64,000 nt of DNA from Brevibacillus laterosporus DSM 25 (GTDB taxonomy: Bacteria > Bacillota > Bacilli > Brevibacillales > Brevibacillaceae). Below the pieces are notes generated by a model that had not been told where the DNA came from, did not search any database, and was given only the letters and a program-made list of their open reading frames with translations. This document shows, piece by piece, positions 1 through 8,308 of the stretch. Location of the stretch: the NCBI RefSeq assembly GCF_002706795.1, contig NZ_CP017705.1:948001-1012000 (forward strand). Direction: 5' to 3'. Numbering within the stretch: position 1 is the stretch's first letter; each line of letters begins with the position of its first letter. The translations under genes were made by a program, and so were the position numbers.

Positions 1-409
1 ATAATGAAGAACGATGACTTGACGGTAGGAGAGCGGCAATTTCAGTACGAGCTGTACGAATTCCTTCCGTTCCACTTGCTTCATGACCAGTGGCTCTGTC
101 TCATCCTGCTCTTTTTGTGTATGCAGGTATTCCCCAAACAAAGATGGGAAGATGTTTCCTAACGTACCAGGATCGGACATGCTTCTTGGCTTCGTTTATG
201 GCGATTCGATAAATCCATGTTTGAATGCTTGATTCTCCCCGAAAAGAAGGCAGGTGACGATATACTTTTACGAATACCTCCTGCGCAATATCCTCAGCAG
301 ATGTCCGATTTTTTACAATTAAATAAACAAGATGTACGACTCTCCTTCCATATTCGTTCATAATTCTTTCCATGATGGCTTCGTTGGTTTCATGCAATTC
401 CAAATCCAT
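1..409 (-). pseudogene. ECF sigma factor, frameshifted and cut by window edge
   Basis: An extracytoplasmic-function sigma-70 factor whose N-terminal half (region 2, including the DIAQEVFVKVYRHL core-binding motif and the FRGESSIQTWIYRIAIN DNA-melting stretch) is clear. The reading frame then hits a stop at 101-103, but a shift of one base near 120-130 restores a continuation that reads like the linker and the start of region 4 (ending PLSYRQVIVLHY at the window edge). The start at 409 is chosen because GAGGAG lies just upstream; the frame is open further up but without a site. I see a one-base frameshift; whether it is a real mutation or a sequence error cannot be told here. Confidence 0.75.
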
Positions 410-507
410 GGCGTTACTCCTCTGTCCGCTCACATATATTGATCCATGAGCTACGGATCGTGTCACACCTTTTTAAAATTTTTTTTTAGCAGTATGAAAT
501 AAAAATG

Positions 508-535
508 AAAAAATCCCCGCTTTGGAGGATTTTTT
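508..535. terminator. Intrinsic terminator, bidirectional
   Basis: AAAAAATCC pairs with GGATTTTTT around a 10-base loop. It lies just past the 3' end of the SH3-SpoIIP gene, and its symmetric A and T runs allow termination on either strand. Confidence 0.6.
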
Positions 536-564
536 CTTGTGATTTCTATATAAGAATGCTTCTT

Positions 565-2304
565 TTACTTTACCGCAATTTGCGATTCAAACATATAAGT
601 AACAAGCACATTGGCAAATGCTTCAGCCGTATTGTAGCATTCCTCCAATGTATTGTTAGTCCCGCCAAATTCCAGCAGCAGGCTCCCCTCGGAAATAGAC
701 TGATTATACACGCCATTCCCTTGGTTCTTACCTTTCAGGATAATTCCCCGTGATAAGCCAGGATACGAGGCTTCCAAACGGGCATGCAGATTTTCGGCTA
801 GCTTCTTGTTTTGTAAATAGTTCGGGTGGGCTGTTCCGATGACAAATAAAATACGCGAATACGTCTTGTCATTCAAGGTAAGGGCTACCTTACTGCGGGG
901 CTCGTCACTATCCCGATGGATGTCAAAAATATATTGTAGGCTTGGATTCATTGCTGCCGCTGCGCTTACCGCTTTGTATGATTCCGCATAGGAAAGCGAA
1001 TAGCTTTTCTTTTGCTCCGCCAGTTTTTTGGCAAAGTCGTCCTGATTCACCATCGCTTGAATACCGTGCGCCTGCAACAGCTCACCCAACCGTTTTCCGA
1101 CCAATGTGATATTGATTTGGGGATCATCCACTGAGCTACCACTCGTATTTCTTGCGACATTTCGCCATGACTCACGGTTATGTGTGTGATAGATGTAGAC
1201 TGTTTCATTCCCAATCATGCCAGTGTTATATTCTACCCCAGAGGTGTTGGGTACATTTGCTGGCTGATTAATACCTGGCTGAACGCGATCTACTATCCAG
1301 CTAGCAATATAGGCAGTCGAATTGTCAGTTAATTGAATTTCGTACCAGTCTCCTTCGCTCTGTACAACCGGGAAGACTTGCCCAGGCTGAACATTCCCGA
1401 CGACAGCATAATTGGTTCCAGGTCCAGATCGCAGATTAGTATCGGGATTTTTCACGCGAATCATTGCTTCAGCTTGTCCTGTATTAGGAGTAGGTGCACC
1501 CGGTATATCACTTGGCTGTCCCTGAACCGCACCCTCATGAGCCACTGGTTTGAAAATATAAGCGTCTGTGCCGTTAAAGCTGATCTTGTACCAATCATTT
1601 GTATATCCATAATGGTTGATGGTTGTATTGACAGGTAGCTGACCAATAACTGTGCTTAAAACATTTGGCTCAACATAAACATCATAGCTTTCCGATAATA
1701 CAATTGTACCTGCCACTTGCCCATTCTCTGTAACAAAAGATGGTAAAGGAACAACCGGTTCAGGAGATGCTAAGGATGGAACTGGTGTTGATACAGGTAC
1801 TGGATTAGGAATCGGTTTTGGGGTTGGTTCGGTGGTTTCCGTCAAGAAACGCGCATTTACCCAGCCGCTGACATTGTCAGATAGCTTGATCTGTGCCCAA
1901 TCCCCTTGTTTTTTTATTTGCAAAAATACACCGTTTTGGTCGATGATCTGCAATATTTGTGCAGTTGCATTCGGCTCAGCCCGGACATTTAGCATGTCTA
2001 CGTTGCTCTTTACATATTTCACCTGTGGAATTTCAAGCTTTTTGACATACTTATGTAGTACCCAGCCTGTTTTCCCATTAGCGAGCTTCACCACCTGTAT
2101 CCAATCATTTTTCTCTGTAAGGATCGGTAGCCGTGTAGCTCTGGTGATGGTTCCGACAATCTGGTTCGTTGTACCTGGAGCACTGCGAATATTTAGTTGA
2201 TCAACAGTTACCTCCACATGGGTGGCCGCCTGTGCAAACGATTGAGGTATTAGTAAAAGCAGGAAACAAACAGCTATTAAAATGGTATGTACACGTAAAA
2301 ACAA
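565..2304 (-). CDS. SH3-domain SpoIIP-type cell wall hydrolase
   Basis: A 579-residue exported protein. Residues 1-26 form a signal peptide. Four bacterial SH3 repeats follow at about 28-90, 95-155, 195-258 and 280-345 (each with a LNIRSAPG-type motif, degenerate in the third), with a proline-rich linker after the second. The C-terminal 210 residues carry the SpoIIP amidase/endopeptidase landmarks YHTHNRESW, FDIHRDS, IGTAHPN and LEFGGTNNT. SpoIIP normally degrades peptidoglycan during engulfment and is anchored by a membrane segment; here SH3 wall-binding repeats replace the usual N-terminal region. The start is a TTG behind an AGGGGAACGAGG site. It probably acts outside the membrane on peptidoglycan; a sporulation role is not proven by this sequence. 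Confidence 0.88.
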   Translation of the reverse strand: MFLRVHTILIAVCFLLLLIPQSFAQAATHVEVTVDQLNIRSAPGTTNQIVGTITRATRLPILTEKNDWIQVVKLANGKTGWVLHKYVKKLEIPQVKYVKSNVDMLNVRAEPNATAQILQIIDQNGVFLQIKKQGDWAQIKLSDNVSGWVNARFLTETTEPTPKPIPNPVPVSTPVPSLASPEPVVPLPSFVTENGQVAGTIVLSESYDVYVEPNVLSTVIGQLPVNTTINHYGYTNDWYKISFNGTDAYIFKPVAHEGAVQGQPSDIPGAPTPNTGQAEAMIRVKNPDTNLRSGPGTNYAVVGNVQPGQVFPVVQSEGDWYEIQLTDNSTAYIASWIVDRVQPGINQPANVPNTSGVEYNTGMIGNETVYIYHTHNRESWRNVARNTSGSSVDDPQINITLVGKRLGELLQAHGIQAMVNQDDFAKKLAEQKKSYSLSYAESYKAVSAAAAMNPSLQYIFDIHRDSDEPRSKVALTLNDKTYSRILFVIGTAHPNYLQNKKLAENLHARLEASYPGLSRGIILKGKNQGNGVYNQSISEGSLLLEFGGTNNTLEECYNTAEAFANVLVTYMFESQIAVK

Positions 2305-2425
2305 GAACCTCGTTCCCCTCTATTTGATTCGTTATGACTGGTAAATCCAGCCTATTGATTAGAAGTTCTCGTTCCATCTACATATTCCTTCACCCTACGA
2401 CATTTTTTTGCTTACAAAATACAAC

Positions 2426-2453
2426 GAAAAAAGACGAAACGACACGTTTCGCC
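2426..2453 (-). terminator. Intrinsic terminator after anti-sigma gene
   Basis: On the minus strand GGGCGAAACG, a short loop and CGTTTCGTC are followed by six T. It closes the sigma/anti-sigma operon. Confidence 0.75.
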
Positions 2454-2540
2454 CTTTCTTCTACTTTTTATGTGTTGCAAACCCTAAATGATAAGCAAGT
2501 CCCTCTGACATAGACTAGATGATTATGAGCTTTGCTCTTA

Positions 2541-3518
2541 TTACTTCGCCTGGTTCACCTGTTTCGCCATTTTGAACAACTCTTCCTTAGTAACTAAATT
2601 CATCTTGGCTCTAAGAGAGTATTCAACCTTTGTTCCATTTTTTACCCAATCCAAGCTATGGGTGCTGTCCTCATTTTTCGAGGTAAAGATGGAGTAAACC
2701 GCTTCATTATCCCCTACCATTCCTTTTTCCAAAGTCTTGGCAAAAGTTCCTCCATTAGATTTTCCGTCTTCTACAAGACTTACGTCCACATATACACTTC
2801 CTTTTTCTCCTTTGTACTCAACTTCGGCATTACGAAGCTTATCTGTTATCGGAATTTCTTGAACTATATATTCTTTTTTCGTTTTCTCTTGTTCTGCTTT
2901 CATCAATTCTTCATTATACTTCTTGCTCGGATAATAGATTGCTTCTCCCTCGGTGAAATGAAAGCCGTCACCTAACTCGGAAGGTAACTTAAACAGATTC
3001 CCTACTTTTTGCTCCATGTTCTTCCACGTTGTAAAGGTGAATGGTTTGGACTTCACGTCAATAACAGGACGTGGATTCAACTGATTTTGCTTTTGAAGTT
3101 CTGTGATAGGCCAATAGATGGCAACTGCCGATCCAGGTTTCATTTCAGTGAGAATTTTATCGCCAATATCAAGCTGTCTGTAAATCTCTTCAGATCGATT
3201 TTGGAGTTTCTCCTTAACCTCTGGTTGCAAATTTTTCATCATTTGTTCTTGTTGATATTCACCTAGTTTTGTGACTTCGTAGACTACTTCACCCTTATCG
3301 TTTTTCAGTTCAATCGTCTGGATGCCCGCCCACACGGATGATGCCCCTACCAGTAATCCTACAGTCAACAATAGGCCTAATTTCTTTTTCACTTTCTTTT
3401 CCTCCTGTCTTTGATCTGCATATATCGCATTCATAAGCTTTTTCTTAACATCAATTTTGGGGACTGGCTGCGATGTAAGCAGTTCCTGAATTTGCTTATA
3501 TGGATCTCTGTCCTTCAT
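2541..3518 (-). CDS. Membrane-anchored anti-sigma-like protein
   Basis: About 325 residues. A short cytoplasmic N-terminus is followed by one membrane segment (LGLLLTVGLLVGASSVWAG, near residues 48-66) and a large extracytoplasmic domain resembling the DUF4179/DUF4367-type domains of sigma-linked regulators. The start at 3518 follows AAGGAGGGGTG and overlaps the 3' end of the sigma gene by 23 bases, so the two are translationally coupled. The likely role is to hold the partner ECF sigma factor at the membrane until an envelope signal releases it. A decayed relative of its C-terminal domain lies at 26840-27449. Family assignment is by architecture and context rather than by a diagnostic zinc motif, which is absent. 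Confidence 0.75.
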   Translation of the reverse strand: MKDRDPYKQIQELLTSQPVPKIDVKKKLMNAIYADQRQEEKKVKKKLGLLLTVGLLVGASSVWAGIQTIELKNDKGEVVYEVTKLGEYQQEQMMKNLQPEVKEKLQNRSEEIYRQLDIGDKILTEMKPGSAVAIYWPITELQKQNQLNPRPVIDVKSKPFTFTTWKNMEQKVGNLFKLPSELGDGFHFTEGEAIYYPSKKYNEELMKAEQEKTKKEYIVQEIPITDKLRNAEVEYKGEKGSVYVDVSLVEDGKSNGGTFAKTLEKGMVGDNEAVYSIFTSKNEDSTHSLDWVKNGTKVEYSLRAKMNLVTKEELFKMAKQVNQAK

Positions 3519-4068
3519 CGAGCACCCCTCCTTTTTTGACAAAGTAATGCTTACATTTTTTCAAAGCCCGCTCAAATTGCTTGCGTAAGGTGGCGGGATT
3601 CTTGTTCATCAATTCTGAAATCTCCTTATAATCCTTTCCCTCCAACACCCTCAGAATCAGAAGGGTTCGCTCCTCCGTGGATAGCCTTCTCCAAATGCTA
3701 GATAACGGCTCGCCAAGATAATCGTGATCGATTTTTTCCTCCACATAGTTTCGACCTTCCTGATCCCTGTTGTAGAAAAAAGGTAGCAAGCGATTTAGCT
3801 TCCTACGCTTCAGTTGTTTCGCACAATAGTTATAGGCGATTTTGTACAGCCATGCAGAAAATGAAAGCGAATACGTATACCGATCCAAATTCTTATATGC
3901 CCTAAACAAAACGTCCTGTACAGCATCTTCTGCTTCTTGTTTGTGGCCGAGCATATGATAGCAGTAGGTAAAAATGGGCTGTTGAAAATGATCAATGATG
4001 ATTTCAAATTTATCAAGAGAACCGTTTTTGATCTCTGCGATCAGATTCTCTAGCTCTACTTTGTCCAC
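3496..4068 (-). CDS. ECF-family RNA polymerase sigma factor
   Basis: A 190-residue sigma-70 family factor with region 2 (EAEDAVQDVLFRAYKNLDRY and FSAWLYKIAYNYCAKQL) and region 4 (LSTEERTLLILRVLEGKDYKEISELM, the helix-turn-helix). The GTG at 4068 is preferred because GAGGAGG precedes it at proper spacing, whereas the upstream ATG at 4086 overlaps that site. It is the first gene of a two-gene unit with the anti-sigma gene at 2541-3518. ECF factors of this kind respond to envelope stress and usually drive their own operon; I could not identify a convincing autoregulatory promoter. Confidence 0.9.
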   Translation of the reverse strand: MDKVELENLIAEIKNGSLDKFEIIIDHFQQPIFTYCYHMLGHKQEAEDAVQDVLFRAYKNLDRYTYSLSFSAWLYKIAYNYCAKQLKRRKLNRLLPFFYNRDQEGRNYVEEKIDHDYLGEPLSSIWRRLSTEERTLLILRVLEGKDYKEISELMNKNPATLRKQFERALKKCKHYFVKKGGVLDEGQRSI

Positions 4069-4165
4069 TTGTTTGCCTCCTCTCACTATGTATAAACCCT
4101 GAGGCTGTCGGTTTGTGACACTAAGATATATAAAAATACCATATAAGAATTTTTATAGTTGATAA

Positions 4166-4327
4166 TTTGTGTATAGACAAAGGCTTGAGGAACAATACTA
4201 TATTAATCGAAACATTTATGGTTTTGGATATGCGTATAATAAAAAAGGGGAACCAAATAAAGGTACATATGTTTCTGGTGAAGTCGGAATAATTAGAGGG
4301 ACTACGAAAGATTTTTCTAATAAATAA
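4166..4327 (+). pseudogene. Unidentified gene fragment
   Basis: An open frame of about 53 codons (containing NIYGFGYAYNKKGEPNKGTYV) with coding-like composition but no start site or ribosome binding site, ending at TAA 4325-4327. It looks like the tail of a lost gene. I do not recognise the family. The rest of 4069-4430 is AT-rich without features. Confidence 0.35.
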
Positions 4328-4430
4328 ACTCTATTCGAATTCGTCAGAACAAGAAATATCAGAAGGGGATACAGTTATAGATTCCAATATTAAAACTATA
4401 TTATTTAGGAAAATCCCTCGAACGGATAAC

Positions 4431-4504
4431 TGAAGTGCACCCCTTAAAGTAGACATGGGAAAAAGCCCCGAGGTTATCCGATGAACTTCAGGGGGAGCAC
4501 TTCA
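4431..4504. mobile_element. 74-bp IS3-type end remnant (MITE-like)
   Basis: The segment begins TGAAGTGCACCCC and ends GGGGGAGCACTTCA, imperfect inverted repeats with the TG...CA termini of IS3/IS150-type elements. Nothing is left between them but about 45 bases. Just inside the left end is AAAGTAGACA, similar to the TTGTAGACA at the same place in the IS at 15559-17034. It is either an internally deleted insertion sequence or a miniature element. No target duplication is evident. Confidence 0.5.
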
Positions 4505-4523
4505 CAATTAAAAGGGAGCTTTT

Positions 4524-4949
4524 TTATTTATTCCAATTCCATAATCCTTGTTTTCCTCTCGCTGAGATTAATTCTACTTGCTTTACGTTAGTCAATTTCC
4601 AAGCGAATCGTCCTAGTTCATACCATCCAAAAGCGTATTCATTTCCCTCTATCTGGTGGTTTGAATCTCCAGCGACAGCGTAAAACCCGGCATGTGCATG
4701 CACTTGCAAGCACTCTGTAAGCAGGCATGTCGCAACGATAGCTCCAGTTGGAAGATTATCTGCGGTTAATCCATATTTGGCTAAAACGGATCGAAAAGGT
4801 TCCTGCTGACATGCTTCCTTATCCACCTTCTTGCCGGCATGGATTGCTAATTCTCCACGATATTTCGTGCGCCAACTCCGCGTTTCGAATTCCTTTTCCC
4901 CTAAGGCGATGAGCGTAGCCCATGGTTGATGTATAGTAATTGCTTTCAC
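4524..4949 (-). CDS. ASCH-domain protein
   Basis: A 141-residue protein of the ASCH (PUA-like, RNA-binding) superfamily. It begins with the hallmark MKAITIHQPWATLIALGEKEFETRSW, and also shows the internal YRGELAIHAGKK and the GAIVATCLLTEC strand that form the beta-barrel. Family members bind RNA and may act as coactivators or nucleotide-processing factors; the exact role is unknown. The start is GTG at 4949 with AGGAGG about 9 bases upstream. It stands alone among fragments and is probably accessory. Confidence 0.85.
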   Translation of the reverse strand: MKAITIHQPWATLIALGEKEFETRSWRTKYRGELAIHAGKKVDKEACQQEPFRSVLAKYGLTADNLPTGAIVATCLLTECLQVHAHAGFYAVAGDSNHQIEGNEYAFGWYELGRFAWKLTNVKQVELISARGKQGLWNWNK

Positions 4950-5402
4950 TCTTCATACCTCCTAAACAAACGATCAATATCAATCTTGATTTCTCCGATT
5001 ATGTCTCTTTTTAACCATCTCTTACAGCTCATTGCGGACGGGCAAAATTCAAATCCTCTTGTATCATTATTGCACACTGCTTGCCTATTTCGTTGTCGAA
5101 AAGTTTTATGATCCGCTTGCTCATTCCTCCTTTTTCATTCTTATCTTAAAGCCCAAGCATGTACAATGACAAAATCACAGAGTTTCCTCATCCTTCTGGT
5201 AAAAAGAACATCGGTATTAGGGTTAGTTCTTCGTGTGCTATCATTAGTTTGAGGAAACATATGGTAAAGTAGTTTGATGTATAGCTTGTTTGGTTACTCT
5301 AGCTTTTTCTCTTGCTGGGTGTTTCTGGTTCCTTTTAAAGTGACTTTCTCTTAAAACTAATTATTGTAAAAGTATCCAATCGATACAATGTAATGAATCT
5401 TA
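4950..5402. other. Intergenic region without recognised features
   Basis: Some 450 bases between the ASCH gene and the VOC fragment. I see no supported gene, RNA or repeat. The short open frame inside it has no ribosome binding site. Confidence 0.5.
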
Positions 5403-5615
5403 TTACCTACAATAGCTACCTTTGTTGTAGATTCTCTGGATGAATTTGCAACGTCTTTTAAAGAAAATGGTTATAAATTTATGAGAGAGCCTAGACAGGT
5501 TCCAACAGGAAAAAACATGACTGTCCAGCATCCTGATGGATTGTTGAGCATAGTCGTGGCTAGTGACATGTTGTTCTTTACATGTTTACCAACCATTACG
5601 GAAAACTCCCTCTAA
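5403..5615 (+). pseudogene. Glyoxalase/VOC-family fragment
   Basis: The frame encodes ATFVVDSLDEFATSFKENGY, then PRQVPTGKNMTVQHPDG, which is the C-terminal end of a vicinal-oxygen-chelate (glyoxalase-like) domain. The N-terminal half is missing and there is no start, so this is a truncated gene. Its 3' end collides with the reductase gene on the other strand. Confidence 0.6.
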
Positions 5616-6225
5616 CGGGCCACAAACCGAAAGAGGGAGTTTTCTGGTATTCTTGTTTCCACATGCAATGCATCGTTATTTTACATGTAATGCTTGGTGA
5701 TACTGTTTTCACCTTATAATGGAGTTGTACAAATTGCCCAAAACATTTTGTTCCCTGTAAAATTAAATCTATTTGTGGATTATTTTCTTTAAATAAAGGG
5801 ATACCAGAGCCCAATATATGAGGTGTCACTGTAATAATGAATTCATCAATAAGATTTTCTTTCATAAAAGCATCCAGTATAGCAGCTCCACCGACCATCC
5901 ATATTTTAGACCCTTCTTGTTCCTTTAGCTTTTTGGTGAAATGTATTACTTCTTCGTTTACAAATTCTACATCTTCATTTGAGCCTTGTTCCGAGGTGGA
6001 AAACACATAACACTTTTTATCAGAATACGGAAACACTTCTGTTATTCCTTTTACATAATCATAGGTTTTTTTCCCCATAATCGCTGTATCAATAAATTGA
6101 TACATCTCCAAATAGCCATTGTCACCTTCCCCCTCTGTTTCAAATAGCCATTGTAAATCCTCATCTTCCTTAGCAATAAAACCATCTAAACTCGCTGCAA
6201 TATACAAAACAATTTCCCTTGACAT
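5596..6225 (-). CDS. RibD/dihydrofolate-reductase-like protein
   Basis: A 209-residue member of the RibD C-terminal / DHFR-like superfamily, NADPH-dependent reductases of unknown substrate when free-standing. Seen: LYIAASLDGFIAKEDEDLQWL at the N-terminus, MGKKTYDYVKG, the nucleotide-binding IWMVGGAAILDAFM, and ITVTPHILGSGIPLF. The family ends near LHYKV, about 35 residues before this stop; the extra tail runs through the hairpin at 5601-5644, as if the normal stop was lost. The start follows AAAGGGGG. It is transcribed divergently from the WYL regulator, a usual arrangement for a regulated pair. Confidence 0.83.
   Translation of the reverse strand: MSREIVLYIAASLDGFIAKEDEDLQWLFETEGEGDNGYLEMYQFIDTAIMGKKTYDYVKGITEVFPYSDKKCYVFSTSEQGSNEDVEFVNEEVIHFTKKLKEQEGSKIWMVGGAAILDAFMKENLIDEFIITVTPHILGSGIPLFKENNPQIDLILQGTKCFGQFVQLHYKVKTVSPSITCKITMHCMWKQEYQKTPSFGLWPVRGSFP
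5601..5644. terminator. Terminator-like hairpin, 13-bp perfect stem
   Basis: GAAAACTCCCTCT pairs perfectly with AGAGGGAGTTTTC over an 18-base loop. It lies inside the last codons of the reductase reading frame on the minus strand, which suggests that frame originally stopped earlier. Confidence 0.65.
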
Positions 6226-6339
6226 ATTTAGTCCCCCTTTTTATTGAGAATGTCCCTTATCGATGAAACAATAAGGTATGTATTATACTAGCCTTAAAAC
6301 ATGACAGTTACTGACACTTAAAACAAGAAGGTGAGAAAT

Positions 6340-6933
6340 ATGTCAAAGGCAAAACGCTTATTAGATATCCTCATGTTTGTGACTACCAAAAGAAAGTTTA
6401 CAGCGCAAGAATTAGCTGACGAATTTAACATATCAGTTCGAACCATTCATAGATATTTGTTGGATTTAAGTGATATGGGGCTACCGATATATGCAGAGCA
6501 AGGACGAAACGGTGGATATACCGTATTAAAGGATCGAATTCTTCCGCCTATTTTATTTACAGAGGAAGAGGCCGTTTCAATCTTTTTTGCTTTTCAATCT
6601 TTACGTTACTATCGTAATCTTCCGTTTGATACTGAAATTAATTCTGTTGCACATAAGTTATATCATTCGCTTTTAAGTGATTCGAAATTAAAAGTAGATA
6701 AAATGCGCTCTTATATCGCTTTTTGGAATCCAAAAAGAAGCATAGAAGCACCATATCTAACTGATGTGCTAGAAGCATCGATTGCAAATAAGAATGTGCG
6801 TATTCAGTATGAATCGAAATCAGGTAACACCACAAAATACATACGTCCCATTGGAGTATATGCTCACGATGGATTATGGTATCTCCCAGCTTATGATACT
6901 ATCACTTACTTATACAGCATAGTGAACTTATAA
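6340..6933 (+). CDS. HTH-WYL transcription regulator, truncated
   Basis: About 197 residues. An N-terminal DeoR-type helix-turn-helix (KFTAQELADEFNISVRTIHRYLLDLSDMG) is followed by the linker helices and a WYL domain (VRIQYESKSGNTTKYIRPIGVYAHDGLWYLPAY). Intact members are about 300 residues; this one ends abruptly after the WYL motif with an unrelated tail (YLYSIVNL), so the C-terminal dimer domain is missing. The ATG at 6340 is favoured by AGAAGGTG. It faces the reductase gene divergently across 114 bases and probably controlled it. It may be non-functional. Confidence 0.75.
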   Translation: MSKAKRLLDILMFVTTKRKFTAQELADEFNISVRTIHRYLLDLSDMGLPIYAEQGRNGGYTVLKDRILPPILFTEEEAVSIFFAFQSLRYYRNLPFDTEINSVAHKLYHSLLSDSKLKVDKMRSYIAFWNPKRSIEAPYLTDVLEASIANKNVRIQYESKSGNTTKYIRPIGVYAHDGLWYLPAYDTITYLYSIVNL

Positions 6934-7287
6934 CCTATCTAAAAAAACCTTCAACGTTACGAAGGAGGGTTGTCTCATGTTTGGGAATTATTATAGTTGT
7001 TTAAATAACTTTAACCCTCTAGGTCTTCCTAGAGGAATTTTGTAATTATAAATATTAAAGCCCATCTCACCTACAACATAGATCACGTAGGAACATGAGC
7101 TTTCGGTTCGATACAAAACCTCGCTTGGTTAATCCTAGCAGTACTGGTATTGTCCCTGTTCACGCAGAAAATACATTCCATATGAATCTTCCATCAAAAA
7201 TGGAAACTTCAGCTTTTGGGCTGGACATCCCATAATGCTAAAGCATCACCTCGGAAGTAAAGCGATGCTTTAGGTACTTGCTGATTG
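6934..7287. other. Intergenic region with hairpins and a 32-codon ORF
   Basis: Contains a perfect 8-bp hairpin CCTCTAGG-TCTT-CCTAGAGG (about 7017-7036), a 10-bp perfect hairpin CTAAAGCATC/GATGCTTTAG (7238-7273), and on the minus strand a 32-residue open frame at 7135-7233 beginning MGCPAQKLKFPF. The small frame has a poorly spaced GAGGTGAT and I do not recognise it. Confidence 0.35.
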
Positions 7288-7458
7288 CTATTTGGCTTCC
7301 AATTGAATTGGTACTTTCGAGTTGACATCCTTATCTTGCAACTGAATCCGGTGGGTATTTATCGTAATGATTTTTAGGATTTGTTCCCATTGTTCTACAG
7401 TCAACACCATACTGTAGCTGTAATTTCCTTCCTTGTTCTTGACCAGTTGAGATTTCAT
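7288..7458 (-). CDS. Short hypothetical protein
   Basis: A 56-residue frame (MKSQLVKNKEGNYSYSMVLT at its start). It has no clear ribosome binding site. Its upstream region (7465-7565) resembles the upstream region of the yolD-like gene at 15463-15558, including TTGCATAATCT-like and GAACACNCATT-like stretches, so it may once have belonged to an SOS-type cassette. Function unknown; it may be a remnant. Confidence 0.35.
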   Translation of the reverse strand: MKSQLVKNKEGNYSYSMVLTVEQWEQILKIITINTHRIQLQDKDVNSKVPIQLEAK

Positions 7459-7694
7459 CCAAATGCGTGTTCTTATTTCATTAGATGATGAGAAGATTAT
7501 GCAATAGGTAAAATTACAGGTTAGATAAGTGCTAATGCTCAACAAATTAGTCCTCCAACGTTTTTTCATCAAAGAGCTAATTTGTTTTGTCCATGCTAAA
7601 TTAAATCCTGTTTTTTACGACAAGTTTATTTTTTTCCCTAATCTGATGCTTAGCTTTCAATTTTTTGTTCGTTAAATAGTCCGCTATCTACCCA

Positions 7695-8285
7695 TCATTC
7701 ATTACTTATGTATATATTGTTGGTGTAGTCTTCCTTAAGTAAGCCGTATATTTCTAAATCAACTACTCCTTTACCAGACCATAAAGAAGCTTGTCTTAAT
7801 AATCCTTCTTTTATAAATCCGTTTTTTAAGATGACTTTCTTTGAAATCTGGTTTGCAGGCATGATCTCTGCTTGGATCCTATTAACATCAGCTTCTTCAA
7901 ATAAAAATTTTACTAACTCCCCAATAGATTCAGTTGCAATGCCTTTTCTCCAATATTCCTCTGCCAAAAAGTAACCAATAGATACCATGTTCACTTTTTG
8001 ATTAAAATCCATACATTCAATAATTCCAACCAACTTATTACATTCACTTTTTTGAAAAATCCCACATTTGATTCTGCTTTTTTTATGATAATCCCTATCA
8101 AAATGATCAATCATCTTTCTTACAGTTTGTAAATTATGCTTAGGAATAATCCCACAATATTTAAATACTTTGTCATTGTCGTAGATTTTATATACTTCAT
8201 GTAAATGTACCTCTTCTATTTTTTTCAATACGAAATGTACAGACTCCAATACTGGAAAATCCTCAAAAATCTTTCCAAGGTTCAT
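7695..8285 (-). CDS. GNAT N-acetyltransferase, RimJ/RimL type
   Basis: 196 residues with the RimJ/RimL layout: an N-terminal substrate region (LKKIEEVHLHEVYKIYDND), the EYWRKGIATESIGELVKFLFEE acetyl-CoA pyrophosphate-binding loop (Q/R-x-x-G-x-A type), NRIQAEIMPANQISKKVILKNGF, and a closing GLLRQASLW. Such enzymes acetylate protein N-termini or small amines. The start follows AGAGGGGAGAA. It lies 23 bases downstream of the AraC regulator, on the same strand, and probably shares its transcript. Confidence 0.85.
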   Translation of the reverse strand: MNLGKIFEDFPVLESVHFVLKKIEEVHLHEVYKIYDNDKVFKYCGIIPKHNLQTVRKMIDHFDRDYHKKSRIKCGIFQKSECNKLVGIIECMDFNQKVNMVSIGYFLAEEYWRKGIATESIGELVKFLFEEADVNRIQAEIMPANQISKKVILKNGFIKEGLLRQASLWSGKGVVDLEIYGLLKEDYTNNIYISNE

Positions 8286-8308
8286 TTTATTCTCCCCTCT
8301 CTACATTA

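Noticed and set aside
4087-4130. TGTCACA motif as an autoregulatory ECF promoter of the first sigma gene
   Set aside because: A matching -10 element at the right distance is not visible, and one occurrence is weak evidence.
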